Shown piece after piece: positions 10,168-19,382 of a stretch of DNA of 64,000 bases (positions are counted from its first letter, which is position 1; each line of letters opens with the position of its first letter). The notes beneath the pieces are model-generated. The model was not told the DNA's origin. It searched no databases and was given only the letters and a program-made list of their open reading frames with translations. A program made the translations under genes and the position numbers. This DNA is from Massilia yuzhufengensis. GTDB taxonomy: Bacteria; Pseudomonadota; Gammaproteobacteria; Burkholderiales; Burkholderiaceae_D. The stretch spans positions 207,358 through 271,357 of the forward strand of contig NZ_FOLD01000004.1 of assembly GCF_900112225.1 (NCBI RefSeq), in the 5' to 3' direction.

Positions 10168-11052
10168 CTAGACCGTGCCGGGACGCAGCGGCACGAAATG
10201 GCATGCTTCCAGCGTCTCGCTGGCCCATTCGCTTTTGCCGGTGCGGGTAATGCGTTGCAGGTGCTGGACCTGGGCGCCAACGGGGGCCACCAGGTGCGCG
10301 CCGATGGCCAGCTGTTCGAGCAGGGCCCGCGGCACTTCGAGGCCCGCGGCGGCCAGGATGATGCCGTCGAAGGGTGCAACCTGCGGCAAGCCTAGCATAC
10401 CATCGCCGTATTGCAAGCGCAGGTTCGAAATCCGCAGGGGCCGCAGGTTGTTCTTCGCAAGCTCGTGCAGCGGCTTGATGCGCTCGATGGAGTAGACCTC
10501 GCGCGCGACAAACGACAGCACCGCGGCCTGGTAGCCGCAGCCGGTGCCGATCTCGAGCACCCGGCCAAGCTGGCCGCCGGCCGGGATCGAGGCTTTCATG
10601 GCCTCGATCATGCGCGCCACGATGTAGGGCTGCGAAATCGTCTGGTTGTGCCCGATGGGGAGCGAGGCGTCGATATACGCCTGGGCCGACAGCGCCGGTT
10701 CGATGAACAGGTGGCGCGGCACCGCTTCCATCGCGCCCAGCACCACGCCGTCCTTGACGCCCTGGCGCGCTACCCGCGCCACCATGGCGCGGCGCACCGC
10801 TTCCGAGGCCATCATGTCGGAGCGCTGCACGCTCGGCGCGCTCGGGGTGTGGCTCTGGGCATAGCCCGGCGCACGCGGCGACGGCAGCGGCGCCTGCGGC
10901 TGCAGGGCGGCGCCGCCCTTGACGGCGGTATGGGCGGCGTTGCGGGTCGCGGTTTGCGGGGTGGCCACCGGCGCCGGCGTGGCCTGCCTGCGTTCGACGC
11001 CGCCGGTGACCGAGGACAGCGGCAGCGGGAAGGTGCTGCGGCGGTCGCTCAT
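10168..11052 (-). CDS. pcm: Protein-L-isoaspartate O-methyltransferase
   Basis: Repairs isoaspartyl residues in ageing proteins by methylation with SAM. The catalytic domain fills roughly residues 80-294 and shows the SAM-binding [15 protein letters not shown] and the family motif [15 protein letters not shown]. The first 75 residues are a Pro/Ala-rich low-complexity extension absent from E. coli Pcm but fitting longer beta-proteobacterial members. The start overlaps the surE stop by four bases, so the two are translationally coupled. A 154-bp gap without a convincing gene separates it from nlpD. Confidence 0.93.
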   Translation of the reverse strand: MSDRRSTFPLPLSSVTGGVERRQATPAPVATPQTATRNAAHTAVKGGAALQPQAPLPSPRAPGYAQSHTPSAPSVQRSDMMASEAVRRAMVARVARQGVKDGVVLGAMEAVPRHLFIEPALSAQAYIDASLPIGHNQTISQPYIVARMIEAMKASIPAGGQLGRVLEIGTGCGYQAAVLSFVAREVYSIERIKPLHELAKNNLRPLRISNLRLQYGDGMLGLPQVAPFDGIILAAAGLEVPRALLEQLAIGAHLVAPVGAQVQHLQRITRTGKSEWASETLEACHFVPLRPGTV

Positions 11053-11783
11053 ACGATCCCCCGCAGCAGGTCCAGCTGGCCGCGGTGGGTCAGGTCCACC
11101 TGCAGCGGCGTGATCGAGACGCAGCCTTGCGCCGTGGCGTGGAAATCGGTGCCCTCGCCCGCATCGCGGCAGGCGCCGGGCGCGCCGATCCAGTAGATGT
11201 CGCGGCCGCGCGGGTCTTGCGCCCGGATCACCGGCTCGGCCTGGTGGCGGCGGCCGAGGCGCGACGGCGTGAGCGGGCCGATCTGGTCGTAGGGCAGGTT
11301 CGGGATGTTCACATTGAACAGGAAAGGCAATTCCAGCTTGTCGAAGCGGCGCTCGACGATGTCGCGCGCCACCCGCGCCGCGGAATCCACATGGGCCCAG
11401 CCCGACTGCACCTGCGAGAAGGCGATCGCCGGGATGCCGAACAAATAGGCTTCGGTGGCGGCGGCGACAGTGCCGGAATACAGGGTATCGTCGCCCATGT
11501 TCTGGCCGTTGTTGATGCCGGAAACGACCAGGTCGGGCAGCGCATCGGCCATCGCGGCCAGGGCGATGTGGACGCAGTCGGTGGGGGTGCCATTGACAAA
11601 ATGAAAACCATTAGCAGCTTTCTGGACCGACAGCGGCCGGTCCAGCGTCAACGAATTCGACGCGCCCGAGCGGTTGCTGTCGGGCGCAAACACCACGATG
11701 TCCGCGATCGCGGACAAGGCGTCGGCCAGCGCGCTGATACCAGGCGCGAGGTAGCCATCGTCGTTACTGATAAGGATTCGCAT
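11049..11783 (-). CDS. surE: 5'/3'-nucleotidase SurE
   Basis: Metal-dependent phosphatase acting on nucleoside monophosphates and short polyphosphates, associated with stationary-phase survival. The 244-residue protein opens [15 protein letters not shown], with the metal-binding Asp-Asp pair. It continues with the conserved [22 protein letters not shown] stretch (Ser and Asn ligands) and a C-terminal [11 protein letters not shown]. Full length. It heads the surE-pcm-nlpD-rpoS block; the TIR/TPR genes lie upstream in the same direction, 84 bp away. Confidence 0.96.
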   Translation of the reverse strand: MRILISNDDGYLAPGISALADALSAIADIVVFAPDSNRSGASNSLTLDRPLSVQKAANGFHFVNGTPTDCVHIALAAMADALPDLVVSGINNGQNMGDDTLYSGTVAAATEAYLFGIPAIAFSQVQSGWAHVDSAARVARDIVERRFDKLELPFLFNVNIPNLPYDQIGPLTPSRLGRRHQAEPVIRAQDPRGRDIYWIGAPGACRDAGEGTDFHATAQGCVSITPLQVDLTHRGQLDLLRGIV

Positions 11784-11867
11784 GTCTGCGATTTTACCTG
11801 AAGCAACGCCCAGATCGTTCGTCCTTGGCGCTAATTTGTTTCCGGACGGCGATATTCCTGCGGCCGC

Positions 11868-13982
11868 TCAGCGCGCCCCGCCCTGTCCCAGCGCGCCCTC
11901 CAGCGACGAGAGCAGGTCTTCCTTGAAGGCCAGCACCGCGTCCTTGTCGCCATCCTGCAGGTAGACCTGCTCGATCATTTTGCGGCCGCGCTTGCGTAGC
12001 GGATGCGCCACACCGCGCCGCAGGACCGCGTGGCGCAGCCGGTCGGCCAGCGCGCGCGCCTCGACCGGGCTGCGGCGGTCGATCAGGTCCTGCAGCTGCG
12101 CCAGCTGGTGCTGCAGGGCGTCGGCGGCCGGCGGAACCAGGGACTCGCGCGGCTGTTGCTCCGGCGGGTGGTGGCGTTCGCGGGTCCACGCGCGTGCTTC
12201 CTGGATCCGGCGCACCGCGGCAATATCGCCCTGGGCGTCGAGGATGTCGGCCAGCGCCTCGCGCACTTGTTGGGTGGACGCCGCATCGAGGCCGTCATGG
12301 CGCTCGCGGGCGCGCAGTACGGCTTCGAGCAGCCGGCGCGCGTTGCCAAGGTCGCCCGTCTCGCCCAGCACCTGGGCCAGGCGCTGGGCGCAGCGCAGCG
12401 TGTCCTCGTGCTCGGTCCCCTGCTGCCGGCGGCGGCCATCGAGCACGCGTTCGTAGACGATGCGCGCGCGGTCGAATTCGCTCTGCCCGCCCAGGGTCAC
12501 GGCCAGGGCTTCCAGGCTGTCGAGGGTGGCCGCACCGGCCTCGCCCCACAGGCGCTCGCAGGCGGCGACCACCTGTTCGTGCAGCGCCAGCGCGCGCTCG
12601 CCCTCGCCCAGCCGGCCCAGCACGCAGGCCAGGCGCGAGCGCGCCGCCAGCGTCTCGGGATGCTCGGCGCCGGCGCTGCGCGCGCAGCCCTGGATTAGCA
12701 GCTCGTAGCCATGGCGCGCGTCGAGCAGGCGTCCGCTGGCCGCATGCAGCCCGGCCAGCGCGCGCAGGCCGGCGCGCGACTCGTGGTGGTCTTCGCCCAG
12801 CGCGGCGCGGCGCAGCGCCAGGCTTTCATCGAGCAGCTCGCCCGCCTCGCCGCTGCGGCCTTCGTGCTGGCACAGCACTCCCAGCCGTTCCAGGCTGGCC
12901 GCCAGGCCGGCCGCGGCGGGCGCGCCGCTTGCGGCGTCCGCGCGGGCGCGTGCGACGGCCCTGCGCAGCTTGATCTCCGCCAGCGAGTGCCAGGGGAAGC
13001 TGCCTTGCGTGAACCAGGACAGCAGGCAGGCGGCGGGCCGCGCCAGCGCCCGCCGGTCGGCGCCGGGACCGGCGATGGCGAGGGCCTCGGACAGCGGCAG
13101 CTGCAGCTCGTCGAACCAGCTGTCCAGGCGCAGCCGGCCCATGCCGTAGGCGTCGCGCAGCAGGGCCTCGAGGCGCGCCTGGTAGCCCATCTTCCCTTGC
13201 GCGCTGTCGCCGCGCCGCCAGCGCTGGCCGGGGTCGCTGCGCGCGCCGTCGGCGGCGCACGCGACCGGATACAGCAGCAGCGGGCGCTGCTCGTCTTCGT
13301 GCGTGCAGCGGTAGTCGATGGCGCGCTGGACGACGCCTTCGAGGCCGTCGAGGCTGCCCGGCGCCGGCGTGAACAGGCCGACGATGCGGTCGGGGACGAG
13401 CGTGGTGCAGACGCTGACGGCGGGCGACCTTCCGGCGCGGCAGGCCACCAGCACGTGCCGGAAGTGGCGCGCCATGCGGGCGGCGAAGCGGCGCGGCAGC
13501 GCAGGGCAGGCATCGAACAGCGCATGCCAGTCGAGGCGCCCGGCGCGCGCCGCGTAGCTGTCGTCGAAACGGCCGGCGCGCATCAGGTAGAGAGGGCGGC
13601 GGCCGTCGGCCCGCTGCACGTGCTCGCGCCAGTCGACGGCGTCGAGCGCGGCGTCGGCCAGGGCCTCGGCATCGTCGCTGCGGGTGGCGCACTGGCGCCG
13701 CAGTTCGTCGCGCAGGGCGCTGAAGTATTCCACCAGCCCGGGCGCGAGGGCGGGCGCATCGCCGGTATCGGCGCCGTCCTGGTAGTCGGTGTACGCATGC
13801 AGGGAGGGAGATTCGAGGTCCCAGTCGATGATGAGGACCGGCGCCTGGGCCGCGTCGCCCGCCAGCTGCAGGGCCATCGCCACCAGCAGCGCGTTGCGCG
13901 CCGGCCCGCCCTCGTAGGCATAGAACGTGGTGACTGCGCCGGGAGTCTCCAGCGGTAACGGTGTGACGTGCTTGTTAGTCAT
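11868..13982 (-). CDS. Degenerate KGGVGR-type P-loop domain fused to tetratricopeptide repeats, partner of a TIR protein
   Basis: 704 residues from the ATG at 13980-13982, preceded by GAGGGG; the reading frame is open 20 codons further. The N-terminus (about 15-260) resembles the ParA-like 'KGGVGR-motif variant' ATPase domain that opens many bacterial TPR signalling proteins. TFYAYEGGPARN replaces the family's TFYSYKGGVGRS/T, IDWDLESPSLH is kept, and VLVACRAGRS replaces VLIDSRTG. Loss of the P-loop Lys and Ser/Thr, and of the Walker-B-like Asp, predicts a domain that cannot hydrolyse ATP. Residues from about 380 to 640 are tetratricopeptide repeats of 42 residues (ALRRAALGEDH, RRQQGTEHEDT types). 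It starts 7 bp after the TIR gene. A sensor or scaffold role for the TIR protein is inferred. Confidence 0.75.
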   Translation of the reverse strand: MTNKHVTPLPLETPGAVTTFYAYEGGPARNALLVAMALQLAGDAAQAPVLIIDWDLESPSLHAYTDYQDGADTGDAPALAPGLVEYFSALRDELRRQCATRSDDAEALADAALDAVDWREHVQRADGRRPLYLMRAGRFDDSYAARAGRLDWHALFDACPALPRRFAARMARHFRHVLVACRAGRSPAVSVCTTLVPDRIVGLFTPAPGSLDGLEGVVQRAIDYRCTHEDEQRPLLLYPVACAADGARSDPGQRWRRGDSAQGKMGYQARLEALLRDAYGMGRLRLDSWFDELQLPLSEALAIAGPGADRRALARPAACLLSWFTQGSFPWHSLAEIKLRRAVARARADAASGAPAAAGLAASLERLGVLCQHEGRSGEAGELLDESLALRRAALGEDHHESRAGLRALAGLHAASGRLLDARHGYELLIQGCARSAGAEHPETLAARSRLACVLGRLGEGERALALHEQVVAACERLWGEAGAATLDSLEALAVTLGGQSEFDRARIVYERVLDGRRRQQGTEHEDTLRCAQRLAQVLGETGDLGNARRLLEAVLRARERHDGLDAASTQQVREALADILDAQGDIAAVRRIQEARAWTRERHHPPEQQPRESLVPPAADALQHQLAQLQDLIDRRSPVEARALADRLRHAVLRRGVAHPLRKRGRKMIEQVYLQDGDKDAVLAFKEDLLSSLEGALGQGGAR

Positions 13983-13989
13983 GTGCCCC

Positions 13990-14598
13990 TCATTCTCTTG
14001 GGAAGGTCGGTTCCGGCAGTTCGCGCCATTCTGGTGGGACATCGGGAAGGACGAATTGGTTGCAGTCGTGGCCCGGTGGCGTATGCTTTATTTGGTACTG
14101 GTAGTGGGTGGCGATGCGCTTGACCATCTTGTCGATGTCGGGCAGGAAGTCGGGGTTCGACTTGAGGTCGGCCGTCGCCATCGTGAAGTGGGAGAAGTCG
14201 ACGTAGAAGCTGCTCTCGGCGATCTGCGGCGGCAGCGAATCGGGGTGGCGCGTCATGATCACCGGGATGATCAGGCGGCTCGGCAAGGCATACCAGGCCG
14301 CGCGCTCGGCCTCCAGCAGGCGCATCGCCGCGTACTCGCGTCGCGTGTAGGCATGCGCTTCGTACTTGGGCGTGTAGATCAGGATCATGCAGACGCTCTC
14401 GCACATGGCGCGCGCGATCTTGCGGTCCAGGTCATCGCCGCCGCCGAGCTGCTCGGTATCGATGAACAGCTCGTCTTCGTTGTCGAAGTAAGGCTCGAGG
14501 TAGCAGCGCAGCGCATCGGCCAGGGCAGTCTTGAACCGTTTCATCAGCTCGTGCCGGCCGTGTGCGTAGCTGAAGAAACACCCGTAACGGATAGACAT
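13990..14598 (-). CDS. TIR-domain protein, candidate NADase effector
   Basis: 202-residue soluble protein. The first 150 residues fit a TIR fold: strand A with YGCFFSYAHG (5-14), a nucleotide-loop-like FIDTEQLGGGDDLDRKIARA, strand D CMILIYTPKYEAHAYTRREY, and a final IIPVIMT strand. In TIR NADases a glutamate follows the 'S-x-W-C-x-x-E' type segment; Glu88 in YTRREY sits at that place. No signal peptide or membrane segment. The last 50 residues are less conserved. It forms a two-gene unit with the following P-loop/TPR protein. FxsC-type TIR-like proteins paired with TPR proteins are a known parallel, mostly from actinobacteria. Catalytic activity is inferred. Confidence 0.8.
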   Translation of the reverse strand: MSIRYGCFFSYAHGRHELMKRFKTALADALRCYLEPYFDNEDELFIDTEQLGGGDDLDRKIARAMCESVCMILIYTPKYEAHAYTRREYAAMRLLEAERAAWYALPSRLIIPVIMTRHPDSLPPQIAESSFYVDFSHFTMATADLKSNPDFLPDIDKMVKRIATHYQYQIKHTPPGHDCNQFVLPDVPPEWRELPEPTFPRE

Positions 14599-14778
14599 TG
14601 CCTGCCCTCCATTCCAATTTGCTCAGCAGCGTAGTATCTCGACTCTAGCGCTGCCGACCTCGTCCACTTTGCGGGCGCACAAGCGTGCAAGCGGACTCGG
14701 CTGCACGAGTAGTAAATGGTCTTCAGGCATAATTCCGCCGATTAATGAACCGTGAAAACGAACAAGAAGGAGCAGCAC

Positions 14779-15753
14779 ATGAAAGCCGTACGATGCAAGG
14801 ACTGGGGCCCGATCGACAGCCTCCTGATCGAGGACCTGCCCGACCTCGTGCCCGCCGCGGGCGAGGTGGTGGTCGATGTGAAAGCGGCCGGCGTGAATTT
14901 CCCGGACGTGCTGACGGTGCAGGGCAAGTACCAGGTGCGTCCGGAACTGCCGTTCACGCCGGGGAACGAATTCGCCGGCACCGTGCGTGCGCTTGGCGAG
15001 GGCGTGACCGGCTTCACGGTCGGCCAGCAGGTGATCGGCTTCACCCGCACCGGCGCCTTCGCCGAGCAGGCCATCGCGCCGGTGGCCGCATTGATGCCGA
15101 TGCCGCCCGGAATGAACTTCGACACCGCCGCCGCCATCACCCTCACCTACGGCACCTCGCACCACGCGGTGGTGGACCGTGGCGCCTTGCAAGCCGGCGA
15201 GACGATGCTGGTGCTGGGCGCCGCGGGCGGCGTCGGGCTGGCCGCCATCGAGATCGGCAAGGCGCTCGGCGCGCGCGTGATCGCGGCGGCGTCGAGCGAC
15301 GACAAGCTGGCGATCTGCCGCGCGCATGGGGCGGACGTGCTGATCAATTATGAGACCGAGGACCTGCGCGAGGCGCTCAAGGCGGCCACCGGCGGACGCG
15401 GGCCGGACGTGATCTACGATCCGGTGGGCGGCAAGTACAGCGAACCGGCCATGCGCTCGATCGCGTGGCGCGGACGGCACCTGGTGGTGGGCTTTGCGGC
15501 AGGGGAGATTCCGAAGCTGCCCTGGAATTTGATGCTGCTGAAAGGCGCGTCGGTGGTGGGCGTGTTCTGGGGGGATTTCGTACGGCGCGAACCGAAAGCG
15601 AACTTGGCGGCGATGCAGCAGATGCTGGGGTGGATGGCGGAGGGGAAGCTCAAGCCGCTGGTGTCGGCGCGGTATGCGTTGGGGGAGACGGCGCGGGCAT
15701 TGAATGATATGGCGGCGAGGAAGGTGACGGGGAAGGTTGTCATCGTCCCTTGA
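14779..15753 (+). CDS. NADPH:quinone oxidoreductase family protein (zinc-independent MDR)
   Basis: Medium-chain reductase of the quinone oxidoreductase group. The ATG at 14779 follows AAGGAG by seven bases and gives 324 residues beginning MKAVRCKDWGPIDSL; the frame is open nine codons upstream. It has the GroES-like N-terminal half (GVNFPDVLTVQGKYQ, PFTPGNEFAG) and a Rossmann half with VLGAAGGVGLAAIEIGKA for NADP(H). The catalytic-zinc cysteines of alcohol dehydrogenases are absent. Substrate unknown. It is divergent from the TIR gene, with 180 bp between the start codons, and stands alone. Confidence 0.88.
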   Translation: MKAVRCKDWGPIDSLLIEDLPDLVPAAGEVVVDVKAAGVNFPDVLTVQGKYQVRPELPFTPGNEFAGTVRALGEGVTGFTVGQQVIGFTRTGAFAEQAIAPVAALMPMPPGMNFDTAAAITLTYGTSHHAVVDRGALQAGETMLVLGAAGGVGLAAIEIGKALGARVIAAASSDDKLAICRAHGADVLINYETEDLREALKAATGGRGPDVIYDPVGGKYSEPAMRSIAWRGRHLVVGFAAGEIPKLPWNLMLLKGASVVGVFWGDFVRREPKANLAAMQQMLGWMAEGKLKPLVSARYALGETARALNDMAARKVTGKVVIVP

Positions 15754-15790
15754 TTGGCCCGTCAGTAGGTTGTATCGCTAACCCCAAGAC

Positions 15791-15818
15791 CGTCGTCCCG
15801 GCGAAGGCCGGGACGACG
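15791..15818. repeat. Single REP hairpin
   Basis: CGTCGTCCCGG and CCGGGACGACG pair perfectly around a short loop. Family 1 element between two genes that converge here. Confidence 0.8.
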
Positions 15819-15887
15819 TGCTTATGCAAACAATGACCATAGGCGCTAGCGGTCTGCGAACCAGTTCGCCGACCGGGATTGTGTCCG

Positions 15888-17975
15888 TCAGGCGTTCAAA
15901 TCCGCCGCATCCGCATTTGTCCCCGGCTTGAAGAACTCGATCACATCGGCCTGCACCCGCGTGCGCTTGAATGGCGGCAGGCTTTGCCAGATGCGGCGGC
16001 CGTAGGGCTTGGTGATCAGGCGCGGGTCGCAGATCATCAGCACGCCCCGGTCATCCACGTCGCGAATCAAACGCCCCGCCCCCTGCTTGAGCGTGATGAT
16101 CGCCTCCGGCAGCTGGTGGTGCATGAAGCCGTTCATGCCCTGCTTTTCCATCACCTCGATGCGCGCGGCCAGGACCGGGTCGTCGGGCGGAGCAAACGGC
16201 AGCTTGTCGATGATGACCAGCGACAGCGCCTCGCCGCGCACGTCCACCCCTTCCCAGAAGCTCTGGCTGCCCACCAGCACGGCGTTGCCGGCGTTGCGGA
16301 AGGAGTCGAGCAGCTCGGTGCGGCCGCGCTCGCCCTGGACGAACAGGGGGAAGTCCAGGCCGCGGTCGGCGAATTCCTGGCGCAGGCGTTCGGCGACCTT
16401 GTTCACGGCGCGAATCGTCGTGCACAGGAAGAAGGTGCGGCCGCCGGCGGCTTCGATGACCGGCAGCGCGGTGTCGACCACGGCGTCGGTGTAGTGCATC
16501 GAGTTCGGTTCCGGCAGGCCGGTCGGCACGTACAGGAGGCCTTGCTCGCCGTAGTTGAACGGGCTCGGCCAGGTCATGGCCGGCTCGCCGGTCAGGCCCA
16601 TTTGTTCGGAGAAGTGCTTGAAGTCGTTCTTCACGGCCAGCGTGGCCGACGTGAAGATCCAGCTGCGCGGCACGCCTTCGCGCTGGTTCGAGAAAATCGG
16701 GGCGATCGACAGCGGGGTCTTGTGCAGTTGCAGGGAGGACGAGAACGCCTCCACCCACAGCACGGCCTGGTCGCCTTCGACCACCTTGCCTTTCTTGGGG
16801 TCGGCCTTCCAGGCGTCGAACGAGGCGGCGATTTCCTTGGCGCGCACGCGGACCGCCTCGACGGTTTCGGCGCGGGCGGCGTGCTCCTCGAGCACGACGA
16901 TCATGCCGGCCAGCTCTTCCTTGAGCTTGTCCAGCGCCGGGAAGAAGGCGGAGGTCGGCAGGATCTGCGGCAGCGACAGGCGGGTGCCGCCTTCCGGGAA
17001 GGTCAGGCGCAGGTCGCGCGCGGCCTTCTCGACCACGCTGACGACCTTGCCCCAATCCGGCCCGCGCGCATGCGCCAGGCCTTCGGCCAGCACGTCGCGG
17101 CACAGCTCCAGCACCTGCGAGGTCGAAATCGACTGGCCGAAGAACAGCGTGGCGGTATCGGGCAGCTGGTGCGCCTCGTCGAAGATGATGGTGTTGGCCG
17201 ACGGCAGCAGCTCGGCCACGCCGGTGTCTTTCAGCGCCACGTCGGCGAAGAACAGGTGGTGGTTGACCACGACCACGTCGGCCTGCTGCGCTTCGCGGCG
17301 CGCCTTCATGACGAAGCAGTCCTGGTAGTACTGGCACTCGGCGCCCATGCAGGTGTCGCGGGTGGACGTGACCAGGTTCCACACGGTGGCGGTTTCCGGC
17401 ACCTTGGCCAGTTCGGCCTTGTCGCCGGAGCTGGTCATCTTGATGAAGCGCGAGATTTCGCGCAGGTGGCCGACGTCGTCGCGCGAAGTCAGGCGGCCGT
17501 TGTTCAGGGTACGCTCGAGGTGGAAATGGCAGACGTAGTTCGAGCGGCCCTTGAGCAGCGCCACCGAGACCGGCGCGCGCAAGGCGGCGCGGATGGTCGG
17601 GATGTCGCGCAGGAACAGCTGGTCCTGCAGGTTCTTGGTACCGGTGGAGATGATGGTCTTGCCGCCCCACAGTAGCGCTGGAACCAGGTAGGCGAAGGTC
17701 TTGCCGGTGCCGGTGCCGGCTTCGGCCATCAGCACCTTTTGTTCGGAGATCGAGTGGGCGACCGCCTTGGCCATCTCGGTCTGCGACTGGCGCGGCTTGA
17801 AGGTGCCGACGGCGGGCGCGAGCGGGCCTCCCGGACCGAACAGGCGGTCGAGTTCGTCGTCGTATTTACCAGCCGGACGGACGGCGGCCGGCAGCACGTC
17901 GCCAGGCGCGGACGGGGTTGCCGGGTCGACCGGATCGGCGGTGACGAGGACGGAAGCGGGAAGGTGGTCGGTCAA
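15888..17975 (-). CDS. ATP-dependent DNA helicase, DinG/YoaA type
   Basis: Superfamily 2 XPD-like 5'-3' helicase with an iron-sulphur cluster. The 695-residue product has Walker A AEAGTGTGKT near residue 85 and cluster cysteines in NYVC and CMGAECQYYQDC. It also has Walker B/DEAH box IIFDEAHQLPD, motif V/VI region GSQSFWEGVDVRGEAL and QGAGRLIRD near the C-terminus. Length and cluster spacing fit YoaA better than the longer DinG; both act on replication or repair intermediates. The first 45 residues are a variable Pro/Ala-rich lead. It is transcribed away from the DUF465 gene at a 30-bp distance, possibly in one operon. Confidence 0.9.
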   Translation of the reverse strand: MTDHLPASVLVTADPVDPATPSAPGDVLPAAVRPAGKYDDELDRLFGPGGPLAPAVGTFKPRQSQTEMAKAVAHSISEQKVLMAEAGTGTGKTFAYLVPALLWGGKTIISTGTKNLQDQLFLRDIPTIRAALRAPVSVALLKGRSNYVCHFHLERTLNNGRLTSRDDVGHLREISRFIKMTSSGDKAELAKVPETATVWNLVTSTRDTCMGAECQYYQDCFVMKARREAQQADVVVVNHHLFFADVALKDTGVAELLPSANTIIFDEAHQLPDTATLFFGQSISTSQVLELCRDVLAEGLAHARGPDWGKVVSVVEKAARDLRLTFPEGGTRLSLPQILPTSAFFPALDKLKEELAGMIVVLEEHAARAETVEAVRVRAKEIAASFDAWKADPKKGKVVEGDQAVLWVEAFSSSLQLHKTPLSIAPIFSNQREGVPRSWIFTSATLAVKNDFKHFSEQMGLTGEPAMTWPSPFNYGEQGLLYVPTGLPEPNSMHYTDAVVDTALPVIEAAGGRTFFLCTTIRAVNKVAERLRQEFADRGLDFPLFVQGERGRTELLDSFRNAGNAVLVGSQSFWEGVDVRGEALSLVIIDKLPFAPPDDPVLAARIEVMEKQGMNGFMHHQLPEAIITLKQGAGRLIRDVDDRGVLMICDPRLITKPYGRRIWQSLPPFKRTRVQADVIEFFKPGTNADAADLNA

Positions 17976-18007
17976 AATGCGTGTTTCTCTAAAGCTCTTG
18001 GTTAAGT

Positions 18008-18208
18008 CTAGGCCGGAATATCGGGCACCAGCTGCATCTTCAGCAGCGTAATATGATCCTTGAGCTGCAGCTTACGCTTTTTCAAACGGCGCAGCTGGAG
18101 CTGGTCGGCATGGCCGTCCGCGGTCAGCATCGAAATGACGGCGTCGAGGTCGCGGTGCTCGACGTCGAGTTCAATGATGCGGCGCTGGATGTCCTGGACG
18201 TCGGTCAT
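18008..18208 (-). CDS. Small DUF465/YdcH-type coiled-coil protein
   Basis: 66-residue cytosolic protein starting at the ATG 18206-18208 (MTDVQDIQRRIIELDVEH). The sequence is one long amphipathic helix rich in L, K, R and D, ending LKKRKLQLKDHITLLKMQL, the typical DUF465 signature (HxxLxxxIxxL, then LKKxKLxLKDxI). Function unknown. A longer upstream frame to 18319 lacks family similarity. It lies directly before the DinG-like helicase on the same strand. Confidence 0.88.
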   Translation of the reverse strand: MTDVQDIQRRIIELDVEHRDLDAVISMLTADGHADQLQLRRLKKRKLQLKDHITLLKMQLVPDIPA

Positions 18209-18402
18209 GATTGCTGTTCCAAACAGTTCTGTTTTTGCGGGAAAGGTGGCGTCGCGCGCCGGGTCGCACCGGCCTCGGGCGGTGCGGAGCCCCGTCGGTG
18301 TGTGTTCGGCTTGCAACACGGAGGCTTCTCAGTGCATAGTTTAATCTACGCTGAGGTTGCCGCCAACAAAGATTGGCGCGAGCGCTAAGGAATCCAAGGT
18401 TT

Positions 18403-19194
18403 ATGACAACATACAAGATCGAAGCAGGCACCGCGCAACACATCGGCAACCGCCCCCAGCAGAACGACCGCGTTGCCCTGCTCACCGGCGCGCGCGCGCC
18501 CGGCTACGTGCTGGCCGTGCTGTCCGACGGCCTGGCCGGCTCGTCCGGCTCGGACCAGGTGCTGCACACGGCGCGCCAGGTATTCGACGAATTCAAGCCC
18601 GGCGACCACCCGAGCCTCGAACGCCTCGGCCAGCTGCTGCGCGAGATCGTGGGCGAAACCCACCTGGTCATGAAGATGAACGCCGTCACCACCCAGGTCG
18701 AGGCGCATGCCAGCTTCGTGGGGCTGGTATTGACGCCGCATGGCGAGGCGGTGTGGGGGCACGTGGGCGATTCGCGGCTGTACCGCTTCCAGGACGGCAA
18801 ATGCGTGGCGCGCACGAACGACACCGCCTATATCGACCACCTGGTGGCCAGCGACAAGCTGCCGGAAGACGCGGCCAGGAACCACCGCAAGTCGAAACTG
18901 CTGCTCAACGTGCTGGGCAATAGCCGCAAGGATCCGTTCGTCACCATCGACAGCCATGCGGGGCTGGCGCCAGGGGACAGTTTTCTTCTGGCGACCGATG
19001 GGCTGTGGCATTTCTTTACCGATGCGGAGCTGGCGGCCGTGATGGCCAAGGCCACGCCCCGGCAGGCGTCGGAAATGCTGATCAGCAAGGCGGGGGAGCG
19101 CTCGCAGGGCAAGGGTGGGAATTGCACGATGGCAATCGTGAAGCTGGTGAAGGCGGCGCAGGAGGGGATGGGGAGGGTGGGACGGATTGTTTGA
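18403..19194 (+). CDS. PP2C-family serine/threonine protein phosphatase
   Basis: Metal-dependent phosphatase of the PPM/PP2C group. From the ATG at 18403 the protein has 263 residues. The expected motifs are in order: NDR (Asp22), LSDGLAGSSGSD with the metal Asp42, WGHVGDSRLYR, and LLATDGLWHFFTDAEL. Next, the C-terminal GGNCTMAIVKL corresponds to the usual G-x-D-N-x-T/S motif, but the Asp before Asn is Gly here, which could weaken metal binding. No kinase partner is adjacent. Cytosolic; substrate unknown. Confidence 0.88.
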   Translation: MTTYKIEAGTAQHIGNRPQQNDRVALLTGARAPGYVLAVLSDGLAGSSGSDQVLHTARQVFDEFKPGDHPSLERLGQLLREIVGETHLVMKMNAVTTQVEAHASFVGLVLTPHGEAVWGHVGDSRLYRFQDGKCVARTNDTAYIDHLVASDKLPEDAARNHRKSKLLLNVLGNSRKDPFVTIDSHAGLAPGDSFLLATDGLWHFFTDAELAAVMAKATPRQASEMLISKAGERSQGKGGNCTMAIVKLVKAAQEGMGRVGRIV

Positions 19195-19231
19195 GCACCC
19201 TAACGCCCCCTGTTCCCACTACCCCTCGATC

Positions 19232-19336
19232 CGTCGTTCCGGCGAAGGCCGGAACCTCATTTTGCTCGCGTACCGATAAAAAGGAGCGTAGGTGCTACGC
19301 GAAGGACTTGGGTCCCGGCCTGCGCCGGGACGACGA
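19232..19336. repeat. REPIN: two inverted REP elements with internal palindrome
   Basis: CGTCGTTCCGGCGAAGGCC at the left and CCCGGCCTGCGCCGGG then ACGACG at the right are inverted copies of family 1. Between them lies a small palindrome GCGTAG-GTG-CTACGC. It fills the gap between two genes that converge here. Confidence 0.75.
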
Positions 19337-19382
19337 CTCAACGTGCGGTGGTCAGTTGCAGGCGCCGCGAAACCGCCCTGCT

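Noticed and set aside
10010..10228. 72-codon minus frame between nlpD and pcm
   Set aside because: It overlaps the pcm 3' end, has no ribosome-binding site and no family features.
15791..15818. REP hairpin considered as an intrinsic terminator
   Set aside because: There is no U-run on either strand, and the same sequence recurs in many gaps in both orientations.
15879..17675. 598-codon plus-strand frame opposite the DinG/YoaA helicase
   Set aside because: The helicase motifs are complete on the minus strand; the plus frame has no family features.
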